A program made the translations under genes and the position numbers. From Mycolicibacterium rhodesiae NBB3 (lineage in GTDB: Bacteria > Actinomycetota > Actinomycetes > Mycobacteriales > Mycobacteriaceae), in NCBI RefSeq assembly GCF_000230895.2, contig NC_016604.1, forward strand, positions 434,001-498,000: a stretch of DNA of 64,000 bases, given 5' to 3'. The notes beneath the pieces were generated by a model. The model saw only the letters and a program-made list of their open reading frames with translations, was not told the origin of the DNA and made no database searches. This document shows, piece by piece, positions 28,957-36,154 of the stretch. Position 1 is the first letter of the stretch, and each line of letters begins with the position of its first letter.

Positions 28957-29655
28957 TCAGTCAGGCGTGACGAGGCTATTGCGCTGCAGGAGCGTACCGA
29001 AGTAGGTGGCCTCGGGGTCGACGACGACGGTCTTGGTGTCGTCGTCCCGCCGCGCCAGCGACTCACGGACCATCTGTTCGAACGAAATCTTCTCCGGCCC
29101 ACCGATGTTCACGACATCGTCGAGTGGTTCCGACACGGCGGCGTGCGCGACGTCGGAGGCGACCTGGTCGGCGGCGATGGGTTGGATCAGCGCATCGGGG
29201 ACCCGCACCTCGTCGCCGGCCGTCATCGATCCGGTGATGGCGTCGGTGAACTCGGCGAATTGCGTGGCCCGCACGATCGTGTAGGGCACACCGGATTCGG
29301 TGAGCAACTTCTCCTGGGCGACCTTTGCCCGCATGTAGCCGCTGTGCGGCAGCCCGTCCACCCCGACGATCGACAGCACCACGTAGTGGCCGACACCGGT
29401 ATTCTTGGCTGCGGCAACGATATTCGTGGTGGCTCTGGTGAAGAATTCCAACACCTGCTCGTCCTCGAACGACGGGGAGTTCGTGACGTCGACGAGTGCG
29501 GCGGAGCCCGACAACGCCTCGCCGAGCCCCTCGCCGGTGAGCACGTCGACGCCCGTGCCGCGGGCCGCCGCGACGACCTCGTGCCCCTCGGCTGTCAACA
29601 GCTCGACCACCTTGGCGCCGATCAGTCCGCTGGCACCGATCACCGTGATCTTCAT
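28957..29655 (-). CDS. NAD(P)-binding protein, NmrA/atypical SDR family
   Basis: A 232-residue atypical SDR. The N-terminus ITVIGASGLIGAKVVELLTAEGHEVV is a GxxGxxG dinucleotide-binding fold. HYVVLSIVGVDGLPHSGYMRAKVAQEKLL holds a Tyr-x3-Lys-like pair, and YTIVRATQFAEFTDAI is typical of NmrA-like proteins such as quinone reductase or redox-sensing homologues. Start codons of this gene and the divergent one at 29678 are only 22 bp apart, so their promoters must overlap. The physiological role is unknown. Confidence 0.82.
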   Translation of the reverse strand: MKITVIGASGLIGAKVVELLTAEGHEVVAAARGTGVDVLTGEGLGEALSGSAALVDVTNSPSFEDEQVLEFFTRATTNIVAAAKNTGVGHYVVLSIVGVDGLPHSGYMRAKVAQEKLLTESGVPYTIVRATQFAEFTDAITGSMTAGDEVRVPDALIQPIAADQVASDVAHAAVSEPLDDVVNIGGPEKISFEQMVRESLARRDDDTKTVVVDPEATYFGTLLQRNSLVTPD

Positions 29656-29677
29656 AGGCCATGCCTACCATCGACGG

Positions 29678-30007
29678 GTGGAGCCCGTGGAGATTAATGC
29701 AGGCGCCTGGTATCTGCGTGCGTTGCGGGAGGACGAGTTGATGGACGACCGCCCCGCCCTCGCCGCGCTGGGCGAGACGGACCGCGGTTACGTCGCGCGT
29801 TGCACCGCCCAATGGGCCGACGACGCCGGCTACACGTGGGCGGTCTGCGAGCCGACCACCGGAGAGATGCTGGCGGAGGTGAAGATCGACCCGCTGACCG
29901 CCAGATTGACAACCAGAGCGCGCGAGGGCCACGAAGACGCTGCGGCCACTGCCGAGGAGTCGGTGCGTCGCTTCGCCACGTCGATGCTGGGGCTGACGAT
30001 CCCCTGA
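29678..30007 (+). CDS. Small GNAT-like hypothetical protein
   Basis: A 109-residue protein. Its start (INAGAWYLRALREDELMDDRPALAALGETDRGYVARCTAQW) resembles the beginning of RimJ/RimL-type GNAT acetyltransferases. The acetyl-CoA-binding Q/RxxGxG/A loop is missing, so it is a partial domain or a distant relative. GTG at 29678 lies 6 nt after TACCAT (29666-29671), a leaderless layout; a longer frame from 29405 overlaps the divergent NmrA-like gene and is rejected. The function is unknown. Confidence 0.68.
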   Translation: MEPVEINAGAWYLRALREDELMDDRPALAALGETDRGYVARCTAQWADDAGYTWAVCEPTTGEMLAEVKIDPLTARLTTRAREGHEDAAATAEESVRRFATSMLGLTIP

Positions 30008-30021
30008 TCCGACCCGCCGAC

Positions 30022-30561
30022 TCAGTCAGCGGTGTCGATGTCGGCGCCCGTCGCCAGGTCGGCGCAGTCCACCTGGACGACGTCGTGACGCGCTGAGAGA
30101 AACGACCGCGCCCCCTCGTCGCCGTGCAGCCCACGCAGCAGTTCGCCCCAGTGCCGACGCGCCACGACGACGGGATGGCCCGGCGCGTCGCCGTACACCG
30201 CGCGTGCCAGCCCAGAGTCAGACGACCCTGCGGCGGCCAGCACCCGCTTCACGACATCGGCACCGACGTCGGGGGTATCGACGGTGTGGAGTACCGCGTA
30301 ATCGGCGTCGATGGCCGCCAGGCCGGCACGCAGCGAGGCGGAAATGCCCTCTGACCAGTCAGAAGCGACGACCGCACGGGCGGGCGCGGGTACGTCGACC
30401 ATTGCAGCGCCGAGCACGACGGCGACGTCGTCGCAACCGCCCCGGCACAGGGCGGCCACCGCCGCGGCCAGCCACTCCCCGTGTGCGGCAAGCACTTTAG
30501 GCATCCCGAACCGCGTGCCTCCACCGGCGGCGAGCAACACACCGGCGGCACTGGATGACAT
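30022..30561 (-). CDS. Nucleotidyltransferase, MobA/MocA-like
   Basis: A 179-residue member of the molybdenum-cofactor nucleotidyltransferase type. It has the GVLLAAGGGTRFGMPKVL signature near residue 6, and DWSEGISASLRAGLAAI and GHPVVVARRHWGELLRGLHGDEGAR, as in cytidylyltransferases of the MocA group. The usual metal Asp strand (GDMP) reads HTVDTPDV, so the metal site is slightly changed. ATG at 30561 is preferred over an in-frame TTG at 30597. It converges on the GNAT-like gene with 14 bp between. The precise substrate is unknown. Confidence 0.78.
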   Translation of the reverse strand: MSSSAAGVLLAAGGGTRFGMPKVLAAHGEWLAAAVAALCRGGCDDVAVVLGAAMVDVPAPARAVVASDWSEGISASLRAGLAAIDADYAVLHTVDTPDVGADVVKRVLAAAGSSDSGLARAVYGDAPGHPVVVARRHWGELLRGLHGDEGARSFLSARHDVVQVDCADLATGADIDTAD

Positions 30562-30834
30562 GTCGACAAGTGTGGTCCGAGATGTCCGGTCAAACAACCG
30601 TCACCAGAATTTCAGGCCTCTGAGCTGCACCTACGGGAACAAGTTTCGTTTTGATTGTTGTGTCGACGCCAACCGGCGTAGGGTCGGTAGCAGGTTGAGG
30701 CAACAGCCAGCTGCAAACGTCATCGACGTGCAGGGCGGCAGGTCTGCTCTAGAGCGAGGCTTTAAAACGTAGGGCCGAAATTTTGACGTGAGCCACAGTA
30801 CGAATCACTGCATTCACCACTGATGGAGTCACAA
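30562..30834. other. Intergenic region between MobA-like gene and STAS gene
   Basis: About 270 bp, AT-richer near 30630-30660 and 30770-30790, with divergent flanking genes. I see no convincing SigF-type (GTTT-N15/17-GGGTA) or TANNNT promoter. A GGAG ribosome-binding site (within 30824-30830) precedes the STAS ATG. Nothing else is recognised. Confidence 0.5.
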
Positions 30835-31242
30835 ATGTCTACTATTACGCATCCCCAGCCGGAGGCGGCACGGTTCGATACCCGGTGGCCGGAGACGGGC
30901 ACCCTGGTGATCACCGCACAGGGCGAGTTCGACGCTGCAAACGCGCAAGAGCTCGTTGACACTTCACTTGCGCACGGTGGCCGCGTCGAGCGCTTGGTGC
31001 TCGATATGACCAATGTCGATTTCTTTGGCACCTCGGGCTTTTCGGCGCTGCACGCGCTGAATGCCCGCTGCGCCGGAGAATGCATCAGCTGGGCCTCGGT
31101 GCCCAGCGCCGCCGTGGCCCGGCTACTGACAATCTGTGATCCCGATTCCGCGCTGCCGTTCTACAGCGATATCGACGGCGCGTTGTCGGCGGTGCAGGGC
31201 GAACCGCGCCGCCTATTGAAGCTGGTCCCGGAGACGAGTTAA
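30835..31242 (+). CDS. STAS-domain protein, anti-anti-sigma-factor-like
   Basis: A 135-residue single STAS domain. Core strand and helix blocks are TGTLVITAQGEFDAANAQELVD, RLVLDMTNVDFFGTSGFSALHAL and CAGECISWASVP. Canonical antagonists carry D-S-S/T-G at the phosphorylation loop; here it reads GTSG (Thr66, Ser67). It lies tail to tail with sigF and overlaps its 3' end by 30 bp, which suggests that it may control the SigF/RsbW switch. That is inference from family and position. ATG at 30835 has a GGAG upstream; an in-frame ATG at 30823 is an alternative. Confidence 0.85.
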   Translation: MSTITHPQPEAARFDTRWPETGTLVITAQGEFDAANAQELVDTSLAHGGRVERLVLDMTNVDFFGTSGFSALHALNARCAGECISWASVPSAAVARLLTICDPDSALPFYSDIDGALSAVQGEPRRLLKLVPETS

Positions 31243-32001
31243 AGATTTCGCGAGCAGCCGCGACACATGCATCTGTGAGATGCCGACGCGCTCGGCAATC
31301 TGCGTCTGCGTGAGCGACTCGAAGAACCGCAGCAACAGCACCGTTCGTTCTCGCTCAGGCAGCGCAGCAAGCAACGGCCGCAACGCTTCTCGGTTCTCGA
31401 TCTGATCCAGCCCGAGATCGACATCGCCTAGCGTGTCGGCGATCGCGGGTGCGTCCTCGGTACCGCTGCCCCCGCTGTCGATGGACAGCGTGTTATAGGA
31501 GCTGCCTGCCACCAGACCTTCGACGACCTCGTCGCGGTCCATGTCGAGTTCGGCTGCGAGTTCCGACGCGGTGGGCGCGCGCCCGAGCCGCTGGGATAGT
31601 TCTGCCGTGGCGGCGCCGAGCCGCAGATGCAGTTCCTTGAGCCTGCGGGGCACTTTGACCGACCAGCTGTTGTCACGGAAGTGCCGCCGGACCTCACCCA
31701 TGATCGTCGGCACCGCGAACGACACGAAGTCCGAGCCGGCGTTCACGTCGAAGCGGATGACTGCATTGACCAGGCCCACCCGGGCGACCTGCACCAGGTC
31801 GTCGCGGGATTCGCCACGCCCGTCGAAACGGCGGGCGATGTGATCGGCCAACGGCAGGCATCGCTCGACGATGCGGTCCCGCTGCCGCTGGAACTCCGCC
31901 GTTCCCTGGGATACACCCTCGAGTTCGCGGAACATGTCGGCGACATCCGCGTACTCAGAGTTCGATCGCGACGACGAACCCTGTGACGTCGACGGGCTCA
32001 C
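31213..32001 (-). CDS. sigF: RNA polymerase sigma factor SigF
   Basis: Stress and stationary-phase sigma factor of the sigma-B/F group. The 262-residue protein has region 2 (LPLADHIARRFDGRGESRDDLVQVARVGLVNAVIRFDV; FAVPTIMGEVRRHFRDNSWSVKVPRRL), region 3 (RLGRAPTASELAAEL) and region 4 (LPERERTVLLLRFFESLTQTQIAERVGISQMHVSRLL) in order. GTG at 32001 overlaps the rsbW stop (GTGA) and gives the length of the M. tuberculosis protein; the longer frame is rejected. Transcribed with its anti-sigma factor from a SigF-type promoter. Confidence 0.96.
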   Translation of the reverse strand: MSPSTSQGSSSRSNSEYADVADMFRELEGVSQGTAEFQRQRDRIVERCLPLADHIARRFDGRGESRDDLVQVARVGLVNAVIRFDVNAGSDFVSFAVPTIMGEVRRHFRDNSWSVKVPRRLKELHLRLGAATAELSQRLGRAPTASELAAELDMDRDEVVEGLVAGSSYNTLSIDSGGSGTEDAPAIADTLGDVDLGLDQIENREALRPLLAALPERERTVLLLRFFESLTQTQIAERVGISQMHVSRLLAKSLTRLRDQLQ

Positions 32002-32432
32002 TGCAACGAGCTCGCTCGCCTCGTCGTCATGGAAATGCCGAATACCTGACCTTCCTCGGGTCCCTGCCCGTCCTGGAAGGTCCGCACATCGTCGGTCAGT
32101 GAGCTCAGGACATGCCAGCTGAAACTGCCTGGGGCCAGAATGTCGGGACTCTTGCAGGTCGCCGATGCATGGATCACGACCGCGTCGTCTCCCGGATCGA
32201 CGACGAGCAGCAACGTCGAGTCGGGCACCGCGCAGCGGATGAGGCGCGTGCATGCTTCATCGACCGCGAGGCGCAGATCGGCGACGGAGTCGAAATCCAG
32301 ATCTTCGAAAGTAGCGACGGCCGCGACGAGCGTACGAAGCACTGCAAGGTTTTCTAGAGTTGCGGCAACCCGGAGCTCGACCGACCCGGCGCTCCGCAGG
32401 TGCCCGTTGTTCGTCTTAGCAACGTCGGCCAT
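31998..32432 (-). CDS. rsbW: Anti-sigma factor RsbW/UsfX (HATPase-type)
   Basis: Binds and holds SigF inactive. The 144-residue protein is a GHKL-like anti-sigma factor with VELRVAATLENLAVLRTLVAAVA, LRLAVDEACTRLIRCA (the helix with the N-box; the usual Asn position is Thr/Arg, as in mycobacterial UsfX) and GSFSWHVLSSLTDDVRTF. ATG at 32432 has a near-ideal AGGAGGTCAA ribosome-binding site. A SigF-type promoter lies 29 bp upstream, so the pair is autoregulated. The long frame further upstream is not coding. Confidence 0.94.
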   Translation of the reverse strand: MADVAKTNNGHLRSAGSVELRVAATLENLAVLRTLVAAVATFEDLDFDSVADLRLAVDEACTRLIRCAVPDSTLLLVVDPGDDAVVIHASATCKSPDILAPGSFSWHVLSSLTDDVRTFQDGQGPEEGQVFGISMTTRRASSLQ

Positions 32433-32460
32433 TTGACCTCCTGGCAATGTCGAAATGAGG

Positions 32461-32486
32461 TTACCCCAAGCTGAATCACCGCTAAC
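32461..32486 (-). promoter_or_regulatory. SigF-type promoter of rsbW-sigF
   Basis: On the minus strand: GTTA (32486-32483), 16 bp, GGGTAA (32466-32461). The SigF consensus is GTTT-N15-17-GGGTAT/A. It lies upstream of the rsbW ribosome-binding site. Confidence 0.7.
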
Positions 32487-32518
32487 CACGGACGCTCCCG
32501 CAACGTGGCAGCGATGAC

Positions 32519-32544
32519 GTGTGGCACGCATCGGGGCCGGGTAA
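32519..32544 (+). promoter_or_regulatory. SigF-type promoter of the 55-residue membrane protein gene
   Basis: GTGT (32519-32522), 16 bp, GGGTAA (32539-32544), ending 9 nt before the ATG at 32554. The -35 differs from consensus at one base. Transcription would start at or next to the ATG. Confidence 0.5.
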
Positions 32545-32553
32545 TCCCCGGTC

Positions 32554-32721
32554 ATGAAGCAGATCCAGTCGCACGGCCGACCCGAGGACACGGATTCCGG
32601 CGGCACGCGTGGCCTGCGCCAAATCATCGTGACGGCCGGCCTGGTGCTCGTTGGACTGGTTTTGATACTGGCGGCGATCTATGTCGGGGTGTTCCTCATC
32701 TTGGCACCGATGATGCAGTGA
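32554..32721 (+). CDS. 55-residue single-pass membrane protein
   Basis: A short frame: an N-terminal polar part (MKQIQSHGRPEDTDSGGTRG) followed by one long hydrophobic helix (IIVTAGLVLVGLVLILAAIY, residues 24-43, continuing VGVFLIL) and a short tail APMMQ. It is divergent from rsbW and preceded by a SigF-type promoter at the same distance (9 nt) as the acidic protein at 33858. There is no recognisable domain. The support is codon structure, the coherent membrane helix and the promoter; the function is unknown, possibly stress-related. Confidence 0.6.
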   Translation: MKQIQSHGRPEDTDSGGTRGLRQIIVTAGLVLVGLVLILAAIYVGVFLILAPMMQ

Positions 32722-32802
32722 GGCCCCTGGTGTTCTCGCGCCCGTTGTCGCTTGATTGGCCATGGTCTGAGTCCCTTACCCTCGCTTGGTCGCGCGCCAA
32801 AC

Positions 32803-33819
32803 ATGCGTCTACGTCGTAGCCAGTTGCGCGGCCCCGGACTGCGAAGAGTTCGGAGAGGCAGCGGGTTTTCCTATTACGACCCCGACGGGGCCAAGGTCAC
32901 CGATCCAAAGACCCTCGAACGCATCAAAGGCCTTGTCATCCCGCCGGCCTGGAAGAAGGTCTGGATCTCTCCGTACCCCAACGGCCACATTCAGGCAGTC
33001 GGGACAGACGCCGCCGGACGACGCCAGTACCTCTATCACCAGAAGTGGCAGGAAGAACGCAACGAGGAGAAGTTCGACCGCGCGCTGCACATGTCGGCCG
33101 GCCTCGCCGAAATGCGGCAGCAGATCAGGTCGGATCTGCGCGGTAGAGGGCTGACTCGCGACCGGGTCATCGCGCTGGCGCTACAGCTGCTCGATCTGGG
33201 CTACTTCCGATCCGGATCGGAGCAGTACGCCGAAGAGAACAATTCCTTCGGTCTGGCGACCCTGCTGTGCGAACACGTCACGCTGCAGCAGCAGGCCGTC
33301 GAATTCGACTATCCGGCCAAGAGCGGGGTTCGCCGAACCCTGTTGATCGAGGACCCGGAGGTGGTCCGGTCTGTGCGTGCGTTGATGCGCCGACCCGATC
33401 GAAGCGAACGGTTACTGGTGTGCCGCAACGGTTCCACTTGGACTGACCTGCGCGCTGATGATCTCAACGGGCGGTTCAAAGAGCTCGTGGGCGAGGAATA
33501 CACGGTCAAGGATCTACGAACGTGGCACGGCACCGTGCTTGCCGCAGCGGCCTTCGTCGACGCCGACCCGCCGGAGAACAAGTCGGTAATCAAGCGCGTG
33601 GAATCGGCCGTCATGAAAGAGGTTTCCGAGGAATTGGGGAACACGCCGGCCGTCGCTCGGCGCTCTTATGTCGATCCCCGCGTCGTTGAGGGATACGAAG
33701 CGGGCCTGACCATCTCCGCCGCCGCCAACCGCGCCGCGAAAACCAGGGCCCCGGTCAAACGTCAGGCCATTCTGGACGGCGCCACGGCTCGCCTGATCCG
33801 CAAGGTCGCGAAGAGTTAG
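32803..33819 (+). CDS. DNA topoisomerase IB (poxvirus/bacterial type)
   Basis: Relaxes supercoils by transient cutting of one strand, with no ATP. The 338-residue protein has the N-terminal domain (GSGFSYYDPDGAKVTD; IPPAWKKVWISPYPNGHIQAVGTDAAGRRQYLYH), a catalytic domain with FDRALHMSAGLAEMRQQIR, LGYFRSGSEQYAEENNSFGLATLL, LRTWHGTVLAA (active His) and the nucleophile Tyr in RRSYVDPRVVEGYE near residue 288. ATG at 32803 is the first codon of the conserved part. It lies within the SigF island, so stress-linked expression is plausible. I believe M. tuberculosis lacks it. Confidence 0.93.
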   Translation: MRLRRSQLRGPGLRRVRRGSGFSYYDPDGAKVTDPKTLERIKGLVIPPAWKKVWISPYPNGHIQAVGTDAAGRRQYLYHQKWQEERNEEKFDRALHMSAGLAEMRQQIRSDLRGRGLTRDRVIALALQLLDLGYFRSGSEQYAEENNSFGLATLLCEHVTLQQQAVEFDYPAKSGVRRTLLIEDPEVVRSVRALMRRPDRSERLLVCRNGSTWTDLRADDLNGRFKELVGEEYTVKDLRTWHGTVLAAAAFVDADPPENKSVIKRVESAVMKEVSEELGNTPAVARRSYVDPRVVEGYEAGLTISAAANRAAKTRAPVKRQAILDGATARLIRKVAKS

Positions 33820-33823
33820 CCGC

Positions 33824-33848
33824 GTTTCCCGCATGTGGGCCCGGGTAT
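33824..33848 (+). promoter_or_regulatory. SigF-type promoter of the 66-residue acidic protein gene
   Basis: GTTT (33824-33827), 15 bp, GGGTAT (33843-33848): a full match to the SigF consensus. It ends 9 nt before the ATG at 33858, so the transcript would be leaderless or nearly so. Confidence 0.75.
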
Positions 33849-33857
33849 CCGGTCGAT

Positions 33858-34058
33858 ATGCAGGACCGTGAAGACATACCCGACGACATTCCCGTGGCCG
33901 ACGCCGTCGAACAGCAGCGCGCGATCAGCGAGTCGGATCTCGACGACAACTCCGCGGAGTCGGCGCGGGAATGGCCGCTGGAAGCGGCGGGCCCCGACTG
34001 GCAGGAACAACTCGACACGGTCGACCTCGACGAGGAGGAGGGCAGATCCGATGCGTGA
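33858..34058 (+). CDS. Small acidic protein, probable SigF regulon member
   Basis: A 66-residue, strongly acidic, probably disordered protein (MQDREDIPDDIPVADAVEQQ; WPLEAAGPDWQEQLDTVDLD). Similar short acidic proteins are found beside stress genes in mycobacteria. A consensus SigF promoter sits directly upstream. Its stop overlaps the start of the next short frame (34051) by 8 bp. The function is unknown. Confidence 0.75.
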   Translation: MQDREDIPDDIPVADAVEQQRAISESDLDDNSAESAREWPLEAAGPDWQEQLDTVDLDEEEGRSDA

Positions 34059-34191
34059 GCCCGACGGCGTCATCTCCTATCCCGGACACACCGGCGAGAT
34101 GACCCAGCGGCCGCGTGACGAGATGCGCGACTACGTCGCCGCGTGCTGCTCGAGGCCAAGAGAGAGTGGCGACATCGCGGCACGTTCCTAG
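34051..34191 (+). pseudogene. Truncated N-terminus of a stress-type SDR oxidoreductase
   Basis: The frame opens with ATG at 34051 behind a GAGGAGGAGG ribosome-binding site and encodes 46 residues. The first part (ISYPGHTGEMTQRPRDEMRDY) resembles the N-terminal arm of the glucose-1-dehydrogenase-like SDRs that usually continue into LITGGDSGIGRAV. Here it breaks off after DYVAACC, and no Rossmann motif follows in any frame down to the csbD promoter. A deletion remnant is the best reading; an expressed 46-residue peptide cannot be excluded. Confidence 0.6.
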
Positions 34192-34397
34192 CAGGCTGGA
34201 GGGACGTGGCGAAAGTGGGGACCGCCACAGTCACGCTGAGGCCGGGTTTCACAAGGTATTCCGCGGAATGCGGGAACCGGATAGCCACGTTTAGGGCCCA
34301 CAGCCCCGGGTAACCACTTGGTCGCAGGGCAGTTGCCCGCAGCCCCATGCTCGAGAAGAGGGCTCAACCATTCCATTGCAACTGCGGAAAGGCAGAT
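34192..34397. other. Intergenic region upstream of csbD-like gene
   Basis: Just over 200 bp without a gene, probably including deleted SDR sequence. It contains the SigF-type promoter at 34289-34313. An inverted repeat GGTATTCCGCGGAATGC (central TTCCGCGGAA, 34260-34269) is the only other structure noted. Confidence 0.5.
34289..34313 (+). promoter_or_regulatory. SigF-type promoter of the csbD-like gene
   Basis: GTTT (34289-34292), 15 bp, GGGTAA (34308-34313). It lies about 85 bp upstream of the csbD ATG, so this transcript has a leader, unlike the two SigF promoters at 32519 and 33824. Confidence 0.7.
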
Positions 34398-34634
34398 ATG
34401 ACTGAGAAGAACAGTGGTCCCGAAGAAGGCATCAAGGGTGCCGTCGAAGACGTCAAGGGTAAGGCCAAGGAAGCGATCGGCACCGTGACGGGCCGTGACG
34501 ACATGGTCCGCGAGGGCGAGGCCCAGCAGGACAAGGCCGACGCCCAGAAGAATGCCGCCAAGAAGGAAGCCGAAGCAGAGGCCGCACGCGGCGGTGCGAA
34601 GGCAGCCGAAGAGCGTCAGAAGGCCGAGCAGTAA
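34398..34634 (+). CDS. CsbD-family general stress protein
   Basis: A 78-residue CsbD-like protein: GIKGAVEDVKGKAKEAIGTVTGRDDMVREGEAQQDKADAQ in segments, then an Ala/Lys/Glu-rich helix. CsbD proteins are sigma-B targets in Bacillus, which fits the SigF-type promoter upstream. ATG at 34398 is chosen (GGAAAGGCAG upstream) over an in-frame ATG at 34347. A strong hairpin terminator follows at 34656. The molecular function is unknown in the whole family. Confidence 0.92.
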   Translation: MTEKNSGPEEGIKGAVEDVKGKAKEAIGTVTGRDDMVREGEAQQDKADAQKNAAKKEAEAEAARGGAKAAEERQKAEQ

Positions 34635-34655
34635 GAGGCCACTCGACCCAACGGA

Positions 34656-34683
34656 AAAGGCCCAGCCAATCGGCTGGGCCTTT
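34656..34683. terminator. Bidirectional hairpin terminator between csbD-like and usfY-like genes
   Basis: AAAGGCCCAGCC - AATC - GGCTGGGCCTTT: a 12-bp perfect stem with a 4-nt loop. The stem carries T-runs on both strands, and it lies between convergent genes. Confidence 0.9.
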
Positions 34684-34697
34684 CTCCGTTGTTGGAC

Positions 34698-35006
34698 TCA
34701 ACTGCTCGGACGTTGCCGCAATGCGTTCGGATGTTCTGCGTACCAACGCTCTTCGATTTTCCGCACTCGAAGGTGTTCGACTGCCAACCAACCTCCACCG
34801 ACGACGAAGCCGACACCGGCCAGGGAAGCCAACAGGAGGCCAACGTCACGATGTGCGGTGGCGAACGCTGCCAAGCACGATACGAAGAGCACCAGGGCGA
34901 CGCCGATCACGATCAACCCCGGCATGATTTTGTTGTCCTTCATCGATTCCCCGGCATGCGGACGTGTCGTCCTTGCGTGGTCGACGGGATCTTTCGGGCC
35001 TTTCAT
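34698..35006 (-). CDS. UsfY-like membrane protein
   Basis: A 102-residue protein with the N-terminal motif DPVDHARTTRPHAGESMKD, two hydrophobic helices (about residues 28-48 and 55-75) and a C-terminal VEHLRVRKIEERWYAEHPN. The pattern resembles mycobacterial UsfY, which lies upstream of rsbW-sigF in M. tuberculosis; here it is 2.3 kb away with other genes between. GAGGAGT is a good ribosome-binding site before the ATG at 35006. I did not find a clear SigF promoter upstream. The function is unknown. Confidence 0.65.
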   Translation of the reverse strand: MKGPKDPVDHARTTRPHAGESMKDNKIMPGLIVIGVALVLFVSCLAAFATAHRDVGLLLASLAGVGFVVGGGWLAVEHLRVRKIEERWYAEHPNALRQRPSS

Positions 35007-35096
35007 CGGTACTCCTCTCGCGGGTTACCTCTGGCCGCCCAGTTTGGGCTACTACAACGGTAGAACTATCCGGGACCGCGTGGGGAAGAACGGACG

Positions 35097-35723
35097 TCAG
35101 CTGTAGGGCGGGTACTGACCGTTGCGCAGCGCGTTCGCCAGATGGGCAGCATTACGGGCCGCTGCTGCGGTGGCGGAGGCAATCGCCTCGGGCACCTCAT
35201 CGAGGTCGTTGTAGTCCTTGGACTGCATCGCCTCGCCGTTCCAATAGGTCGATCCCTGCGCCGGAATCGTGAAACCGATGTCGTTGAGTCCCTGGAAGCA
35301 ATCGGCGATGACTTTGTGCGCGCCGTCCTCGTTGCCGACCACGGCCACCACCGCCACCTTGCCGATCATGATCGGCCGATCTGCGTCATCGGTGTTGGAC
35401 AGCTCGGCGTCCAGCCGCTCCAACACGCGTTGGGTGACGCTCGATGGATTTCCCAGCCATACCGGCGTGGCAAGGACGAGAATGTTTGAATTCAAGACCT
35501 TTTCGCGGATCTGGGGCCATTCGTCGCCGTCACCCATATCCGCTTCGACGCCGGGCGAAATCGAATGGTCGACGCAACGCAACGTTTCGGTCTTCACCCC
35601 AGCGGCGCGCAGTTGTTCGCAGACATGCTCTGCCATGAGCTCGCTGCTCGACGGCGCTGGGCTGGGCTTGAGGCTGCACACCAGCGCGATAGCCGTCAGT
35701 GGTGGTTGCGTTGAATCGGTCAT
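35097..35723 (-). CDS. NADPH-dependent FMN reductase / flavodoxin-like protein
   Basis: A 208-residue flavodoxin-fold protein. The N-terminal phosphate loop reads LVCSLKPSPAPSSSELMAEH. ILVLATPVWLGNPSSVTQRVLERLDAEL is the isoalloxazine-contact loop of the FMN reductase family, and VAVVAVVGNEDGAHKVIADCFQGLNDIGF matches the third. It is probably an NAD(P)H:quinone or flavin reductase used under stress. ATG at 35723 overlaps the stop of the upstream membrane protein gene (ATGA), so it is co-translated with it. Longer frames upstream are rejected. Confidence 0.85.
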   Translation of the reverse strand: MTDSTQPPLTAIALVCSLKPSPAPSSSELMAEHVCEQLRAAGVKTETLRCVDHSISPGVEADMGDGDEWPQIREKVLNSNILVLATPVWLGNPSSVTQRVLERLDAELSNTDDADRPIMIGKVAVVAVVGNEDGAHKVIADCFQGLNDIGFTIPAQGSTYWNGEAMQSKDYNDLDEVPEAIASATAAAARNAAHLANALRNGQYPPYS

Positions 35724-36088
35724 CCGCCGAACACAGGTGAGCCGACGAGGGGCGGACTCATGGTCACCGCCACAAGCGTCAACGCCACCAGGAACAGGCC
35801 CGCCCCCTGCCATGCCCACCAGGATTCCTGCTTACGCCGGCTCTGGTAGGTGCGAAAGAAGGCGCGTAGTCCCCCGAGTAGCAGGATCGCCGGCGCGCCG
35901 ACGGTGAGCAGTGTCCGCTGGGGCACCCCGCAGGCGAGCGTGTCCGCCGTCGCGCCGCTACAGGTGCTCATCCAGAGCGCGGCGAACGCGAGAAACGCGA
36001 TGCCGGCGACGGTGACCACCGCGCCGAAGCGCACGGCCTGGCGCACTCCTGCGTCAGCGTGGCGCAGTTGCTCGGTACTTTGATACAC
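35720..36088 (-). CDS. Three-helix membrane protein, co-translated with the flavodoxin-like protein
   Basis: A 122-residue protein with three membrane helices (about residues 18-40, 58-76 and 91-113); the rest is short and polar. GTG at 36088 is preferred over ATG 36130: a GGGAGAG ribosome-binding site lies 7 nt upstream and a SigF-like promoter (-10 at 36134-36129) would start transcription after the ATG. It overlaps the flavodoxin gene by 4 bp. There is no known domain. It is probably part of the SigF-controlled set. Confidence 0.7.
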   Translation of the reverse strand: MYQSTEQLRHADAGVRQAVRFGAVVTVAGIAFLAFAALWMSTCSGATADTLACGVPQRTLLTVGAPAILLLGGLRAFFRTYQSRRKQESWWAWQGAGLFLVALTLVAVTMSPPLVGSPVFGG

Positions 36089-36128
36089 GGTCGGACTCTC
36101 CCGATTCGCTGGCGGAGACGAGGGAGAC

Positions 36129-36154
36129 ATTCCCGCCGGTCGCGCGGGGTAAAC
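36129..36154 (-). promoter_or_regulatory. SigF-like promoter of the membrane protein/flavodoxin operon
   Basis: On the minus strand: GTTT (36154-36151), 16 bp, GGGAAT (36134-36129). The -10 differs from GGGTAT at one base. It would make a leader of about 35 nt ending at the GTG at 36088. Confidence 0.5.

Noticed and set aside
35007..35096. Possible SigF promoter upstream of the UsfY-like gene
   Set aside because: An AGGTAA is present on the minus strand, but no GTTT-like box lies 15-17 bp upstream of it.
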